Shown piece by piece: positions 8,621-16,350 of a stretch of 64,000 nucleotides of DNA. Location of the stretch: assembly GCA_902778925.1 (NCBI GenBank), contig CACYZN010000017.1:1-64000 (forward strand), read 5' to 3'. Numbering within the stretch: position 1 is the first letter of the stretch; every line of letters begins with the position of its first letter. The notes under the pieces are model-generated. The model saw nothing but the letters and a program-made list of their open reading frames with translations. It was not told the origin of the DNA and searched no databases. This DNA is from an uncultured Bacteroidota bacterium. GTDB taxonomy: Bacteria > Bacteroidota > Bacteroidia > Bacteroidales > P3. Position numbers and translations under genes: made by a program.

Positions 8621-9343
8621 ATGACCATCCTGCGCTTCGACTCACTCGAGTCGACCAACCGCCATTGTGAAGCCCTCGACCTGCAGCAGGTCGGGGACTT
8701 CACGTGTGTGTGGGCGCTGGAGCAGACCGCCGGCATAGGCCAGCGTGGCAACCACTGGGCCGCCGAGGCAGGCCGCAACCTCACCTTCAGCCTCGTGCTG
8801 CATCCCTCGTTCCTGCCCGCCGCCCTCCAGTTCCGCCTCACCCAGGCGCTCTCCCTGGCCGTCTGCGACTTCCTCTCACCTCTCATCCCCCACCTTCCAC
8901 CTTCCATCAAGTGGCCCAACGACATCTACGTCGATGGGCGGAAGATATGCGGCATGCTGACGACCACGCGCCTTGTGGGCACGCGGATCGAGGCGGCCGT
9001 GTGCGGCATCGGCCTCAACGTCAACCAGACGGCCTTCCCCGAGTGGGTGCCCAACCCCACGTCGCTGGCGCTGCTCGCCGGCCGCGAGTTCGAACTGGAG
9101 CCCCTGCTGCATCAGCTGTTGGCCTGCATCGAGGCCAGGTACGAAGCCTTGCGGGTGGGGCGCGACCTCGGGCCCGAGTACCTGGTGCACCTGCTGAACC
9201 TAGGTGTTGAGGCAAGGTATAGGTATGGCGGCGACGAGGTGTCGGCCACCATCACCGGCGTCGACCCCCATGGGCATCTGCTGCTCGACGCCTCCGACGG
9301 GCGCCGCCTGTGCTGCGGCATGAAAGAAATAGCGTTGCTTTAA
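8621..9343 (+). CDS. birA: Biotin--[acetyl-CoA-carboxylase] ligase
   Basis: 240 residues, catalytic type without the DNA-binding domain. It attaches biotin to carboxylase carrier proteins by way of biotinyl-AMP. Motifs are the start TILRFDSLESTN, QTAGIGQRGNHW (usually GRGRRGR-like), LTFSLVL, IKWPNDIYVDGRKICGML and GIGLNVNQ. The ATG at 8621 is the family start; an ATG at 8528 would run through frr. At 8876-8910 the gene contains a CACCTTCCACC-type simple repeat, translated as a proline-rich insert SPLIPHLPPS just before KWPNDIY. Its TAA overlaps the stop of the convergent gene. Confidence 0.88.
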   Translation: MTILRFDSLESTNRHCEALDLQQVGDFTCVWALEQTAGIGQRGNHWAAEAGRNLTFSLVLHPSFLPAALQFRLTQALSLAVCDFLSPLIPHLPPSIKWPNDIYVDGRKICGMLTTTRLVGTRIEAAVCGIGLNVNQTAFPEWVPNPTSLALLAGREFELEPLLHQLLACIEARYEALRVGRDLGPEYLVHLLNLGVEARYRYGGDEVSATITGVDPHGHLLLDASDGRRLCCGMKEIALL

Positions 9344-9801
9344 CGCGATTGGTGCATTATTTTTTTGATGAGTAGAGCCGCCACGGCGTCGTACTGCTCC
9401 TCGGTGTCGGCGCAGAAGATGTACACCGCGCGGGCCAGGTACGAGATGCCGAGGTAGCAGCTGCCCGGCACGTCGAGCTCCTCGCCCACCACGGGGGCGT
9501 TCTCGCGCGGGTTGGTGCGGCTGCGACGGGCGAAGAGCACCGCGTCGTAGCCCTCGGCCAGCGAGGCCTGCTGCTGCGGCGAGAGGTCGCTGATGTAGAA
9601 CTCCTCCTTCATCCACTGCCAGCCGTCGTCGGTCTCGGCCTCGAGCACGGTCACGTCGACGCGGGTGGCGCTGTCGATGCTGAAGCCCGACACCGAGGCC
9701 ACTTTGACGCCCGCCTGCCGGGAATAGCGCTGATAGAGGTCGGTCTGGGCAGCGGCTGCGAGCGAAGCGAGCAGCAGCAGGAGTAACGTCAGACGCTTCA
9801 T
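9340..9801 (-). CDS. Secreted protein of unknown function, ECF locus 1
   Basis: 153 residues with a strong signal peptide (MKRLTLLLLLLASLAAAAQ). The mature part is a small alpha/beta domain; DUF4252-type proteins occupy a similar place in Bacteroidota ECF loci, but I cannot confirm the family. The start at 9801 overlaps the end of the anti-sigma-like gene (ATGA at 9798-9801), so it is the third gene of a sigma/anti-sigma/secreted-protein operon. Its stop and that of the convergent biotin ligase gene share the palindrome TTAA at 9340-9343. Confidence 0.65.
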   Translation of the reverse strand: MKRLTLLLLLLASLAAAAQTDLYQRYSRQAGVKVASVSGFSIDSATRVDVTVLEAETDDGWQWMKEEFYISDLSPQQQASLAEGYDAVLFARRSRTNPRENAPVVGEELDVPGSCYLGISYLARAVYIFCADTEEQYDAVAALLIKKIMHQSR

Positions 9802-10220
9802 GCCGAGAGGAATTTCCAGATGTCGCTTATCACCGAGTCGGCATCGCATTGGTTGTTGCACATCACCACCGGCTCGGTGATACGGTGGGTCTTGACGGCC
9901 TTTCGGGCTTTGCGCTCGACGGCGGGTTTCTCGGGTTGCACCTCGGCCTGTACGGTCTCCACGGTGGTCGCGGCTATGGCGGTGTCTGCCGGCGCGGCTA
10001 TGGCTGCCGGGGCGCGGTGTTCGGCCACCAGGGTGGGCTGTCCTTTGGGCACAAACAGCAGGGTGCCTGCGCCCAGAGCCAGCACCGCGGTGGTGGTCAG
10101 TGCCACAGTGCGGCGGCGCGCGCGGCGTATGCCCGCCACGCGGCGGTCCACCTCGGCCATGGCCTCGTCGCGGCCCGCCAGCAGGCGCGCTTTCTGTTCT
10201 TCGGTCAGGTTATACATCAT
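9798..10220 (-). CDS. Anti-sigma-like single-pass membrane protein, ECF locus 1
   Basis: 140 residues. A charged cytoplasmic N-terminus (MMYNLTEEQKARLLAGRDEAM) and an RRARRR stop-transfer cluster are followed by one membrane helix (about residues 38-58). The periplasmic part is rich in Ala, Pro and Thr and ends in a short CNNQCDADSVISDIW segment. Position and topology directly after an ECF sigma gene (11-bp overlap) fit an anti-sigma regulator, but no zinc-binding anti-sigma domain is visible. The second Met (10217) is an equally possible start. Confidence 0.6.
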   Translation of the reverse strand: MMYNLTEEQKARLLAGRDEAMAEVDRRVAGIRRARRRTVALTTTAVLALGAGTLLFVPKGQPTLVAEHRAPAAIAAPADTAIAATTVETVQAEVQPEKPAVERKARKAVKTHRITEPVVMCNNQCDADSVISDIWKFLSA

Positions 10221-10674
10221 TCAGTCTGTCTTTTATAGTGAGGTGCGCTTCTTTCAGTCGGCGGCGCACGGTCATCTTGCTCATTCCGGTCAGGGCAGCC
10301 AGGTCGTCGTAGGTGTAGCCTTTCTGGTCATGCAGCACCACCAGGGTCTGTAGCATCTGCGGCAGCTCGTTGTGCAACGTCAGCACGCGCTCTATCAGGT
10401 CGGCGTCGCTCGGCGGCTCGTCGTCGGGCAGGTCGAGGCTGCCCAGCGGCTGGTGGCGCAGGCGGTGCCGTATGGTGTCGATGGCCACATGGCGCACCGT
10501 CTGGAAACAGTAGCTCACGGGGTTGTCCACATGGCGTTTCACCAGCGTGCGCACCAAGGCTTCCTGCACTGCATCTTTGGCGTCGTCTTCGTTGCGGAGC
10601 ATGGAAATAGCCAGTGCGTAGAAGTCCAGATAGTGGTCCACTAGTTGCTGACGTTTTTCTTCTGCCCGTTCCAT
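10210..10674 (-). CDS. ECF-type RNA polymerase sigma factor, locus 1
   Basis: 154 residues, the usual ECF length. Region 2 contains YALAISMLRNEDDAKDAVQEALVR (core binding and -10 recognition). Region 4 ends in the HTH YTYDDLAALTGMSKMTVRRRLKEA. It heads a three-gene overlapping operon with an anti-sigma-like membrane protein and a secreted protein, a common Bacteroidota signalling layout. The inducing signal is unknown. It lies 46 bp downstream of the HsdR-N gene, so read-through from there is possible. Confidence 0.85.
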   Translation of the reverse strand: MERAEEKRQQLVDHYLDFYALAISMLRNEDDAKDAVQEALVRTLVKRHVDNPVSYCFQTVRHVAIDTIRHRLRHQPLGSLDLPDDEPPSDADLIERVLTLHNELPQMLQTLVVLHDQKGYTYDDLAALTGMSKMTVRRRLKEAHLTIKDRLNDV

Positions 10675-10720
10675 GTATATATGACGCTAAGGTAGCGGGA
10701 AGTGTTCTTTTTTTAACATT

Positions 10721-11158
10721 TCAATAGTGTGGTATGTCGGGCAACTGGTGCAAGGCACAGTGCTCGAAGTCGACGCTCACCACCACGCTTTGGCGTCCGT
10801 TGGTGAGCAGCAGCAGTGGCACATGCAGGGCGGTGTTGTAGCGGCAGGCCTGGTCGCACACCTTCTGGGTGAGCGGCACGTCGGGCCGTTTGCACTCCAC
10901 TATCATGCGGGGCAGGCCGTCGGTGCCATAGACCACGATGTCGCAGCGGCGCGACTGGCCGTTGACGCTTATGGCACCCTCCACCTGCATCAGCTCCAGT
11001 GGGTAACCGTGGCGCTTGTGCAGCAGCAATATGGTCTCTTGGCGCACCTCCTCCTCGGGCGTCAGCGCCACCCACCTCCGGCGGACGGGGTCTAGCACCT
11101 CGCGCCGGCCGTCGGCCTCGCGCACCTGCAGCTCAATATATGGTGCTTTCGTCGCCAC
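10721..11158 (-). CDS. HsdR N-terminal-domain nuclease-fold protein
   Basis: 145 residues matching the stand-alone type I restriction HsdR_N-like family: YIELQVREADGRREVLDPVRRRWVALTPEEEVRQ at the start, then a PD-(D/E)XK-like core CDIVVYGTDGLPRMIVECKRP with D, E and K in the expected order. Such short proteins are conserved in Bacteroidota chromosomes and are not linked to methylase or specificity genes, so a restriction role is not implied. The start overlaps the end of the receptor gene by 26 bp. No hsdM or hsdS is present nearby. Confidence 0.8.
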   Translation of the reverse strand: MATKAPYIELQVREADGRREVLDPVRRRWVALTPEEEVRQETILLLHKRHGYPLELMQVEGAISVNGQSRRCDIVVYGTDGLPRMIVECKRPDVPLTQKVCDQACRYNTALHVPLLLLTNGRQSVVVSVDFEHCALHQLPDIPHY

Positions 11159-13700
11159 CTTCTTCTTCTTGCTGCTGCGGGCGCTGCTTCAGGCCATTGT
11201 TTATCTTCCACGAGAAGCCAACCGTTACAGTGGGGGAGAGGCGGCGGCCACGCATCACACGGTTGAAAGTGTGGCTGTAGGTCGTGTGGCCCCAGCCGCC
11301 GGTGCATAGCACGTCGCTCACTCGCAGGTTGATGGTGCCGCGCTTGTCGAAGACGTCCTTCTTGACGGCCAGGTCGACCCAGTAGCTCGGGTCCATCTGC
11401 GTCTGCAGGTCGAGCCAGGGTGCCCAGTACTGGCCGCTGAGCTGGATGGTCCAGTCTTTGGGCAGCGTCATGAACGAGCTGAACTTGCCGCTGGCCTGGA
11501 ACGACTCGGCGCTCTGGTTGTTCAACTGCTCGGTGCCTTCGATGTGGCTCTGGTAGAGGTTGAGGCTGACGTTGAGCTTCCACCACTGGAAGATCTGCCA
11601 GTCGAAGATGAACTCCATGCCGTAGTTGTAGCCTGTGCTGAGGTTGAGCCTGGTCGAGGCGCGGTAGCCGTCGTATTGGCTGTTGTAGGGCTCCCACGGC
11701 GCGTAGCGTTCGACGCTATCCTTGCACCAGGTGAAGCCGTAGTGGGTAATCATGTTGTTGGTCTGGCGGTAGTAGAGCGAGGTGAAGATGTTCACCTTGT
11801 CGACGCCTAGGTTATAGCTGAGCTCGAAGGCGTTGGTGTATTCAGGGTCGAGGTCGGGGTTGCCGAAGCTCATCTGGTTGTCTTCGCGTATGTCCATGTA
11901 GGGGTTGAGGTCCCACATGTGGGGACGGCGCACACGGCGGCTGTAGCTCACCTGGGCGCTCTGCATCTCGGTTATCTTGTACGAGAGGTGCAGGGTGGGG
12001 TAGAGCTGCCAGTAGGTCTTGTCGACCGGTGTCGTGCCGTTGTGGTACAGGTCTTCGCCGTAGGTGCGGGCGTATTCGCCGCGCAGGCCGCCCTGCAGCG
12101 ACAGGGCGTCGGTGAGGTTGCCACCCAGGGTGGCATAGACGGCGTGTACGTGCAGGTTATAGTTGAAGTGGGTCGACGAGGTGTCGTCGTAGTAGCGGTA
12201 CAGCTGTTGTGTGCCGTCGTACACCGTGCGGTAGTAGTCGGCGCGCTGGTCGGGCCAGTCCATGCGGCCCTCGTAGCCGCTCTCCAGTCGCCAGCCTTCC
12301 TTGCCCAGGAAGGTGTCGAGGGGGCGCAGCCAGTTGAGCTTGATGTTCAGCGCCTGGTGGTGGTTCTCGGTCTCGCTGTGGCGCAGGTAGTAGTTGGCGT
12401 AGTTGGCTGCCACGTCGTCGAAGGTCTGCTCCTGGTCGCCCTGGCCGTGCACCTGGCGGGTGCTGAAGGTGGCGTCGAGGGTCAGCTCTTCGTCCTTGCG
12501 GTCGAATTTGCGGGTGTAGAGCAGGTTGAACGAGTGGTTGGTGTTCCGGTTGTCGCTAGTGGCCGTCTGGTGGTAGCGCAGCGAGTCGTTGTAGAGCACA
12601 TCGGCGGCATAGCTGTTGCTGTTGCGCATGCGGTTGCCGCCACGCAGCTGGTAGCTGAGCAGCAGGCTGTTCTTGTCGTTGAAGTAGTATTCTCCGCCTA
12701 CCTTGACGCTGCCCATGCGGTTGGGGTTGATGCTGAACTGGTCGATGAGGTTGTGCGTGATGGGGTTGCCTCTGTTGTCCAGGTATTCTATGTCGCTCTC
12801 AGCGCGGTTGCCGCGCTGGCGCAGTCCGGCGTCGGCGTTGAAGAACAGGTTGTACTTCTCGGTGGTGTAGTTGAGGCTTATGTTGCCCATGGCCGTCGGG
12901 ATGAACTTGCCCAGGCTGTTCATGGCCGCCAGCGAGTCGGGCACCATGAAGGGCAACGGGGCGCCGACGTTGACGTTGACCACGCCGTTGAGGCCCAGGG
13001 CGCCGGCGGTGCGGTCCTTGAGCTTGATGTTGATGATGCCGCTCATGCCCTCGGGGTCGTATTTGGCCGAGGGGTTGGTGATGACCTCGACGTTTTCGAC
13101 CGTCGAGGCCGGTATCTGCTCGAGCAGGGTGCTGAGGTCGGAGGCCAGCAGCTCGCTGGGGCGTCCGTTGACGAGCACTTTGACGTTGGTGGAGCCACGC
13201 AGGGTGACGTTGCCGTCGTTGTCGATGGCCACGCTGGGCACCTGCTCCAGCACGTCGGTGGCGGTGCCGCCGCCGGCCACGATGTTTTTGTCCACGTTCA
13301 CCACGCGCTTGTCGAGCTGGTACTCCACCATCGAGCGCTCGGCGCTCACCTCGACGGCTTCCATCATGGTGGCCTGGGGGTTGATGGCCACCTTGCCGAG
13401 GTTCGCCGACGGGTGGTCGGCCGAGAGGGTCACGCTGTTTTTGTAGTACTGCGGCTCGTAGCCGACGAAGGTGATGCGCAGCAGGTAGCGCCCGTAGGGT
13501 GCTTCGAGGCGGAAGCTGCCGTTGCTTTCGCTCACGGTGCCGGCCTTGAGGGTCGAGTCTTTGGGCGAGAGCAGCGCCACGGTGGCGTATTCGATGCTTT
13601 CGCCGCTGCGGGCGTCGACCACGCGGCCGCGCACGCTCCCTTTCTGTGCCGTGGCGGCGACCGACAGGGCACAGAGCATTATTGCGAGCAGATGTTTCAT
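11133..13700 (-). CDS. TonB-dependent-receptor-like outer membrane protein
   Basis: 855 residues. Signal peptide MKHLLAIMLCALSVAATAQ; carboxypeptidase-like regulatory domain at about 22-105 (GSVRGRVVDARSGESIEYATV); plug domain at about 120-235 with VLEQVPSVAIDNDGNVTLRG and VNGRP; then a long beta-barrel rich in aromatic residues. This is the outer-membrane beta-barrel family common in Bacteroidota. No SusD partner is present, so glycan import is not implied and the substrate is unknown. The start at 13700 overlaps the end of the PAS gene (ATGA, 13697-13700), so the two are translationally coupled. The C-terminus ends in a Gln/Glu-rich tail instead of a terminal aromatic residue. Confidence 0.85.
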   Translation of the reverse strand: MKHLLAIMLCALSVAATAQKGSVRGRVVDARSGESIEYATVALLSPKDSTLKAGTVSESNGSFRLEAPYGRYLLRITFVGYEPQYYKNSVTLSADHPSANLGKVAINPQATMMEAVEVSAERSMVEYQLDKRVVNVDKNIVAGGGTATDVLEQVPSVAIDNDGNVTLRGSTNVKVLVNGRPSELLASDLSTLLEQIPASTVENVEVITNPSAKYDPEGMSGIINIKLKDRTAGALGLNGVVNVNVGAPLPFMVPDSLAAMNSLGKFIPTAMGNISLNYTTEKYNLFFNADAGLRQRGNRAESDIEYLDNRGNPITHNLIDQFSINPNRMGSVKVGGEYYFNDKNSLLLSYQLRGGNRMRNSNSYAADVLYNDSLRYHQTATSDNRNTNHSFNLLYTRKFDRKDEELTLDATFSTRQVHGQGDQEQTFDDVAANYANYYLRHSETENHHQALNIKLNWLRPLDTFLGKEGWRLESGYEGRMDWPDQRADYYRTVYDGTQQLYRYYDDTSSTHFNYNLHVHAVYATLGGNLTDALSLQGGLRGEYARTYGEDLYHNGTTPVDKTYWQLYPTLHLSYKITEMQSAQVSYSRRVRRPHMWDLNPYMDIREDNQMSFGNPDLDPEYTNAFELSYNLGVDKVNIFTSLYYRQTNNMITHYGFTWCKDSVERYAPWEPYNSQYDGYRASTRLNLSTGYNYGMEFIFDWQIFQWWKLNVSLNLYQSHIEGTEQLNNQSAESFQASGKFSSFMTLPKDWTIQLSGQYWAPWLDLQTQMDPSYWVDLAVKKDVFDKRGTINLRVSDVLCTGGWGHTTYSHTFNRVMRGRRLSPTVTVGFSWKINNGLKQRPQQQEEEGGDESTIY

Positions 13701-14062
13701 TGTTTGGGCTTGGGTTGGCGCACGAAGTGGGGCATCTCGAAGGGTATCTCGATCGAGTATTCGATGAGGCCGCCGAACTGGCCGTCTGCTTTCCACCAGG
13801 GAGTCTGGTAGATGAGTTTCTTCACCTTGCTGCCGTCGTCGAGGGTCTTCTCGATGGTGTAGGCGTTGAGCTGCTGGTGCTCGAGCAGGCCGCGGAGCTT
13901 GGTCCTGGCGGGTTCGGGATGGCAGTCCATCAGGTTGTGGCCGATTATCTTGTGGCCATGGCTGTTGACGTCGGCCGAGTGCTGGTTCATGTCGAGCACG
14001 TTGCCTTCGGCGTCGCACACGGTGATGGCGATGTTGTTGAGGTGTTCGAAGTATTGGTCCAT
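13697..14062 (-). CDS. Single PAS-domain protein
   Basis: 121 residues, essentially one PAS domain: YFEHLNNIAITVCDAEGNVLDMNQ, then GHNLMDCHPEPARTKL and a C-terminal strand region ending PFEMPHFVRQPKPKQ. The GxxxxDCHP element resembles the PAS fold found in DUF438-type and related sensor proteins. There is no output domain, so it probably works as a ligand or redox sensor with a partner. The start at 14062 is preferred over 14107 because the extra residues would extend towards the hairpin region. It is translationally coupled to the receptor gene downstream. Confidence 0.7.
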   Translation of the reverse strand: MDQYFEHLNNIAITVCDAEGNVLDMNQHSADVNSHGHKIIGHNLMDCHPEPARTKLRGLLEHQQLNAYTIEKTLDDGSKVKKLIYQTPWWKADGQFGGLIEYSIEIPFEMPHFVRQPKPKQ

Positions 14063-14080
14063 GCTATTCTGTTTTTTTAA

Positions 14081-14175
14081 CGACAACAGTGGCAACACCG
14101 ACAACAAGAAAAGCGCAATACTGCGCTTTTCAAGGCTGACACGTCAGCTTGTTATTCTTGTTGTCACTGTTGTCG
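14081..14175. repeat. Nested inverted repeats with two internal hairpins
   Basis: The outer arms are CGACAACAGTG (14081-14091) and CACTGTTGTCG (14165-14175). The inner arms are GACAACAAGAA (14100-14110) and TTCTTGTTGTC (14155-14165). Inside are the hairpin AAAAGCGCA/TGCGCTTTT (14109-14117 and 14122-14130, loop ATAC) and the hairpin GCTGAC/GTCAGC (14135-14148). The fold is a closed stem with a junction carrying two side hairpins. It lies between ptb and the PAS gene, both minus-strand, so it could be terminator, attenuator or processed RNA. Confidence 0.85.
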
Positions 14176-14200
14176 TCGGATTAAGGAACAGTGCTGTCGT

Positions 14201-15109
14201 TTATTTGCACTGCAGGGCGGCCAGGGCGATGCTGTAGAGCTTGGTCTTGGCGCTGTCGCCGCGGCTGGTGAGGACGCAGGGCACGCGGGCCCCCATGACC
14301 ATGCAGGCCAGTTCGGCGTGGGCAAACTTGGTGCAGGCTTTGTAGAAGATGTTGCCGCTCTCGATGTTGGGGAAGAGCAGGCAGTCGGCGTCACCGGCGA
14401 CCTCGCTGGTGAGCTTCTTGGTCTTGGCGCTCTCCTTGTCGATGGCGCAGTCGAGGCTCAGGGGACCGTCGACCACGGCGCCGGGTATCTGGCCGCGCTG
14501 GCTCATCATGCCCAGCCATGCACCCTCGGCGCAGGCGTTCATGCCCACCGACACCTGCTCGGTGGCGGCGAGGATGGCCACTTTGGGTTTGGGGTTCTCG
14601 AGGCTCTTGGCCACGCTGATCTCGAAGTTCATGATGGCCTGTTTCTGCTTGAAGTCGGGGGCCGGGATGATGGCCATGTCCGAGCAGATGAGCAGTTTGT
14701 GGTAGGCGGGAACTTCCATGACGGCCATGTGGGTCAGCATGTCGTTCTTCTTGCCGGGCATCAGGCCGCTTTCCTTGTTCAGGATGGCGCGCATGTATTT
14801 GTCGGTCGAGAGCAGGCCCTTCATCAGGAAGTCGCCCTTGCCTTCGTTGATGAGCTTCACTGCCAGGGCGCCAGCCTTGTTGTCGTTGGCTTCCTGCACC
14901 AGCTCGAACTTGTTGGGGTCGATGCCTTCTTCGGCGCATACTTTCTTGATGGTCTCGATGTCGCCCACGAGGGTGGCCTCGACGATGCCGCGGTCGATGG
15001 CGGCGCTCACGGCGGCGATGGTGTGGCTGTCGTTGGCATAGGCTGCCACCATACGTTTTTTACCTTTCGATTTGACCAGCTCGAGCAGGTCGTCCAGTTT
15101 CGTAATCAT
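14201..15109 (-). CDS. ptb: Phosphate butyryltransferase (phosphate acyltransferase family)
   Basis: 302 residues. It converts butyryl-CoA and phosphate to butyryl phosphate and CoA, the step before butyrate kinase in fermentation. The PTA/PTB family pattern is seen: AYANDSHTIAAVSAAI, GDFLMKGLLSTDKYMRAIL, PDFKQKQAIMNFEIS, VDGPLSLDCAID and LLFPNIESGNIFYKA. The length fits PTB better than the longer phosphate acetyltransferases, but substrate choice cannot be read from sequence. No butyrate kinase gene is adjacent. It has a clear promoter at 15157-15186. Confidence 0.85.
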   Translation of the reverse strand: MITKLDDLLELVKSKGKKRMVAAYANDSHTIAAVSAAIDRGIVEATLVGDIETIKKVCAEEGIDPNKFELVQEANDNKAGALAVKLINEGKGDFLMKGLLSTDKYMRAILNKESGLMPGKKNDMLTHMAVMEVPAYHKLLICSDMAIIPAPDFKQKQAIMNFEISVAKSLENPKPKVAILAATEQVSVGMNACAEGAWLGMMSQRGQIPGAVVDGPLSLDCAIDKESAKTKKLTSEVAGDADCLLFPNIESGNIFYKACTKFAHAELACMVMGARVPCVLTSRGDSAKTKLYSIALAALQCK

Positions 15110-15156
15110 GTTGTTATAAGGTTTTTGTTGTTGTTTTGTTGTTTTGGTTTAGGCTG

Positions 15157-15186
15157 CAAATATACACTTTTTTTCAATTACGCAAA
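15157..15186 (-). promoter_or_regulatory. ptb promoter (-33 TTTG, -7 TATATTTG)
   Basis: On the minus strand TTTG (15186-15183) and TATATTTG (15164-15157) are separated by 18 bp; the leader is about 40 nt. Confidence 0.75.
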
Positions 15187-15243
15187 TATATTTATTTCAC
15201 CCTGCGCCTTTCCCCTCGCCCCCGCCTCCGCTTACTCACCTCT

Positions 15244-15360
15244 TCCCCTCCGTCCGTTCTTATGTCGTTCTTATGTATATCTTATGTCGTATTTATGTTT
15301 AAAACATAAGAAATACATAAGAAATACATAAGAAGTACATAAGAAATACCGGAGGGGAAG
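15244..15360. repeat. 11-bp-unit palindrome, copy 3 (CTTATGT type)
   Basis: Full element: a CCCCTCCG start, left-arm units CGTTCTTATGT, CGTTCTTATGT and ATATCTTATGT and a CGTATTTATGT unit, centre TTTAAAAC, then four ACATAAG units and ACCGGAGGGG. It lies in the 494-bp gap between divergent ptb and cutC. The rest of the gap holds a C-rich stretch on the left, GGGGAGGGG runs on the right and the two promoters. Confidence 0.92.
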
Positions 15361-15564
15361 GGGAGGGGAAGGCTGGGGGAGCTGGGTATGAGTGGGTTAC
15401 GGAGGGGATGAAATCGGGCTGAAATCTTAAATCCTTTAGGTTTTAAGTTAAAGTGTGTTAAAACGGGGCGTTTGGAACGGCCGAAGTGGGTGGGGAAGGA
15501 GGGTGGGCGGGAGGAGGGGCGACGGGGCGGGGCGTCGCGGGCCGATGGAAAAAATATTTTGCAC

Positions 15565-15599
15565 TTTGCCGTCCAATCCAACATTTTTTCGTAACTTTG
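15565..15599 (+). promoter_or_regulatory. cutC promoter, -7 TAACTTTG adjoining the start codon
   Basis: TTTG (15565-15568) and TAACTTTG (15592-15599) are separated by 23 bp, a little long. Only CACC separates the box from the ATG at 15604, so transcription would begin at or beside the start codon. Confidence 0.6.
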
Positions 15600-15603
15600 C
15601 ACC

Positions 15604-16308
15604 ATGATTGAAGTGGAGATATGCACCCCGTCGAGGCGGTCGGCCGAGGCGGCTAAGGCCGGTGGCGCACAGCGCGTTGAGTTGTGCCGCGACCTGGCAT
15701 GCGGCGGCCTCACTCCGACGGTCGACGACGTGGAATATTGCGTCCGCCGGCTCGGGTTGCGCACCCATGTGCTGGTGCGGCCCCGCGCGGGCAACTTCTA
15801 CTACAATGCCGCCGAGGTGTCGGAAATCATGTCCACCATCGAGCAGTGCCGCCGCCTGGGGGCTGCCGCCGTGGTGGTGGGGTTCCTCGACTACGAAGGC
15901 CGTGTCGACCAGCGCCTTACGCGCATGGCGGTCGAGGCGGCCGGCCCGATGCAGGTCACGTTCCACCGTGCCTTCGACGAGGCCAGGCAGGACCCCTGCG
16001 AGGCGCTCGAGGCCGTGGCGGCCTGCGGCTGCAACCGTCTGCTCACCAGTGGCCAGCGTGCCACGGCGACAGAAGGGGCCGCGGTCATAGGGCGGCTGGT
16101 GGCCGAGGCGGCCAGGCTGCGGTCGGCGGGGCTCGGCGTCACCATCCTGGCCGGAAGCGGGGTGACGCCTGCCAATGTGCGCTCGCTGGTCGAAGCCACC
16201 GGCGTGGCCGAGGTGCACGGCTCGTGCAAGGCAGCGATGCCCGACGGCAGCGTCGAGACCGACGCGGCGCAGGTGCGCCAGCTGCTGGCGGCAGTGCAGG
16301 GGCTGTGA
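15604..16308 (+). CDS. cutC: CutC-family protein
   Basis: 234 residues, a TIM-barrel family historically named copper homeostasis protein CutC; the biochemical role is still uncertain. Family signatures are IEVEICTPSRRSAEAAKAGGAQRVELC near the start, LGLRTHVLVRPRAGNFYY, VTFHRAFDEARQDP, RLLTSGQRATATEGA, GVTILAGSGVTPANV and a final VHGSCK. The ATG lies four bases after a TAACTTTG promoter box, so a leaderless mRNA is likely. It stands before a signal-peptide protein and a lipoprotein on the same strand. Confidence 0.92.
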   Translation: MIEVEICTPSRRSAEAAKAGGAQRVELCRDLACGGLTPTVDDVEYCVRRLGLRTHVLVRPRAGNFYYNAAEVSEIMSTIEQCRRLGAAAVVVGFLDYEGRVDQRLTRMAVEAAGPMQVTFHRAFDEARQDPCEALEAVAACGCNRLLTSGQRATATEGAAVIGRLVAEAARLRSAGLGVTILAGSGVTPANVRSLVEATGVAEVHGSCKAAMPDGSVETDAAQVRQLLAAVQGL

Positions 16309-16350
16309 TAAAGAATCAGGAAAAGAAAACAACAATCTAAATACATCATT

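Noticed and set aside
10721..11158. Type I restriction system at the HsdR-N gene
   Set aside because: No hsdM, hsdS or helicase part is present; the protein is the short stand-alone form common in Bacteroidota chromosomes.
11133..13700. SusC/SusD polysaccharide utilisation locus
   Set aside because: No SusD-like lipoprotein, glycoside hydrolase or hybrid sensor is adjacent, and the receptor is of the shorter barrel family.
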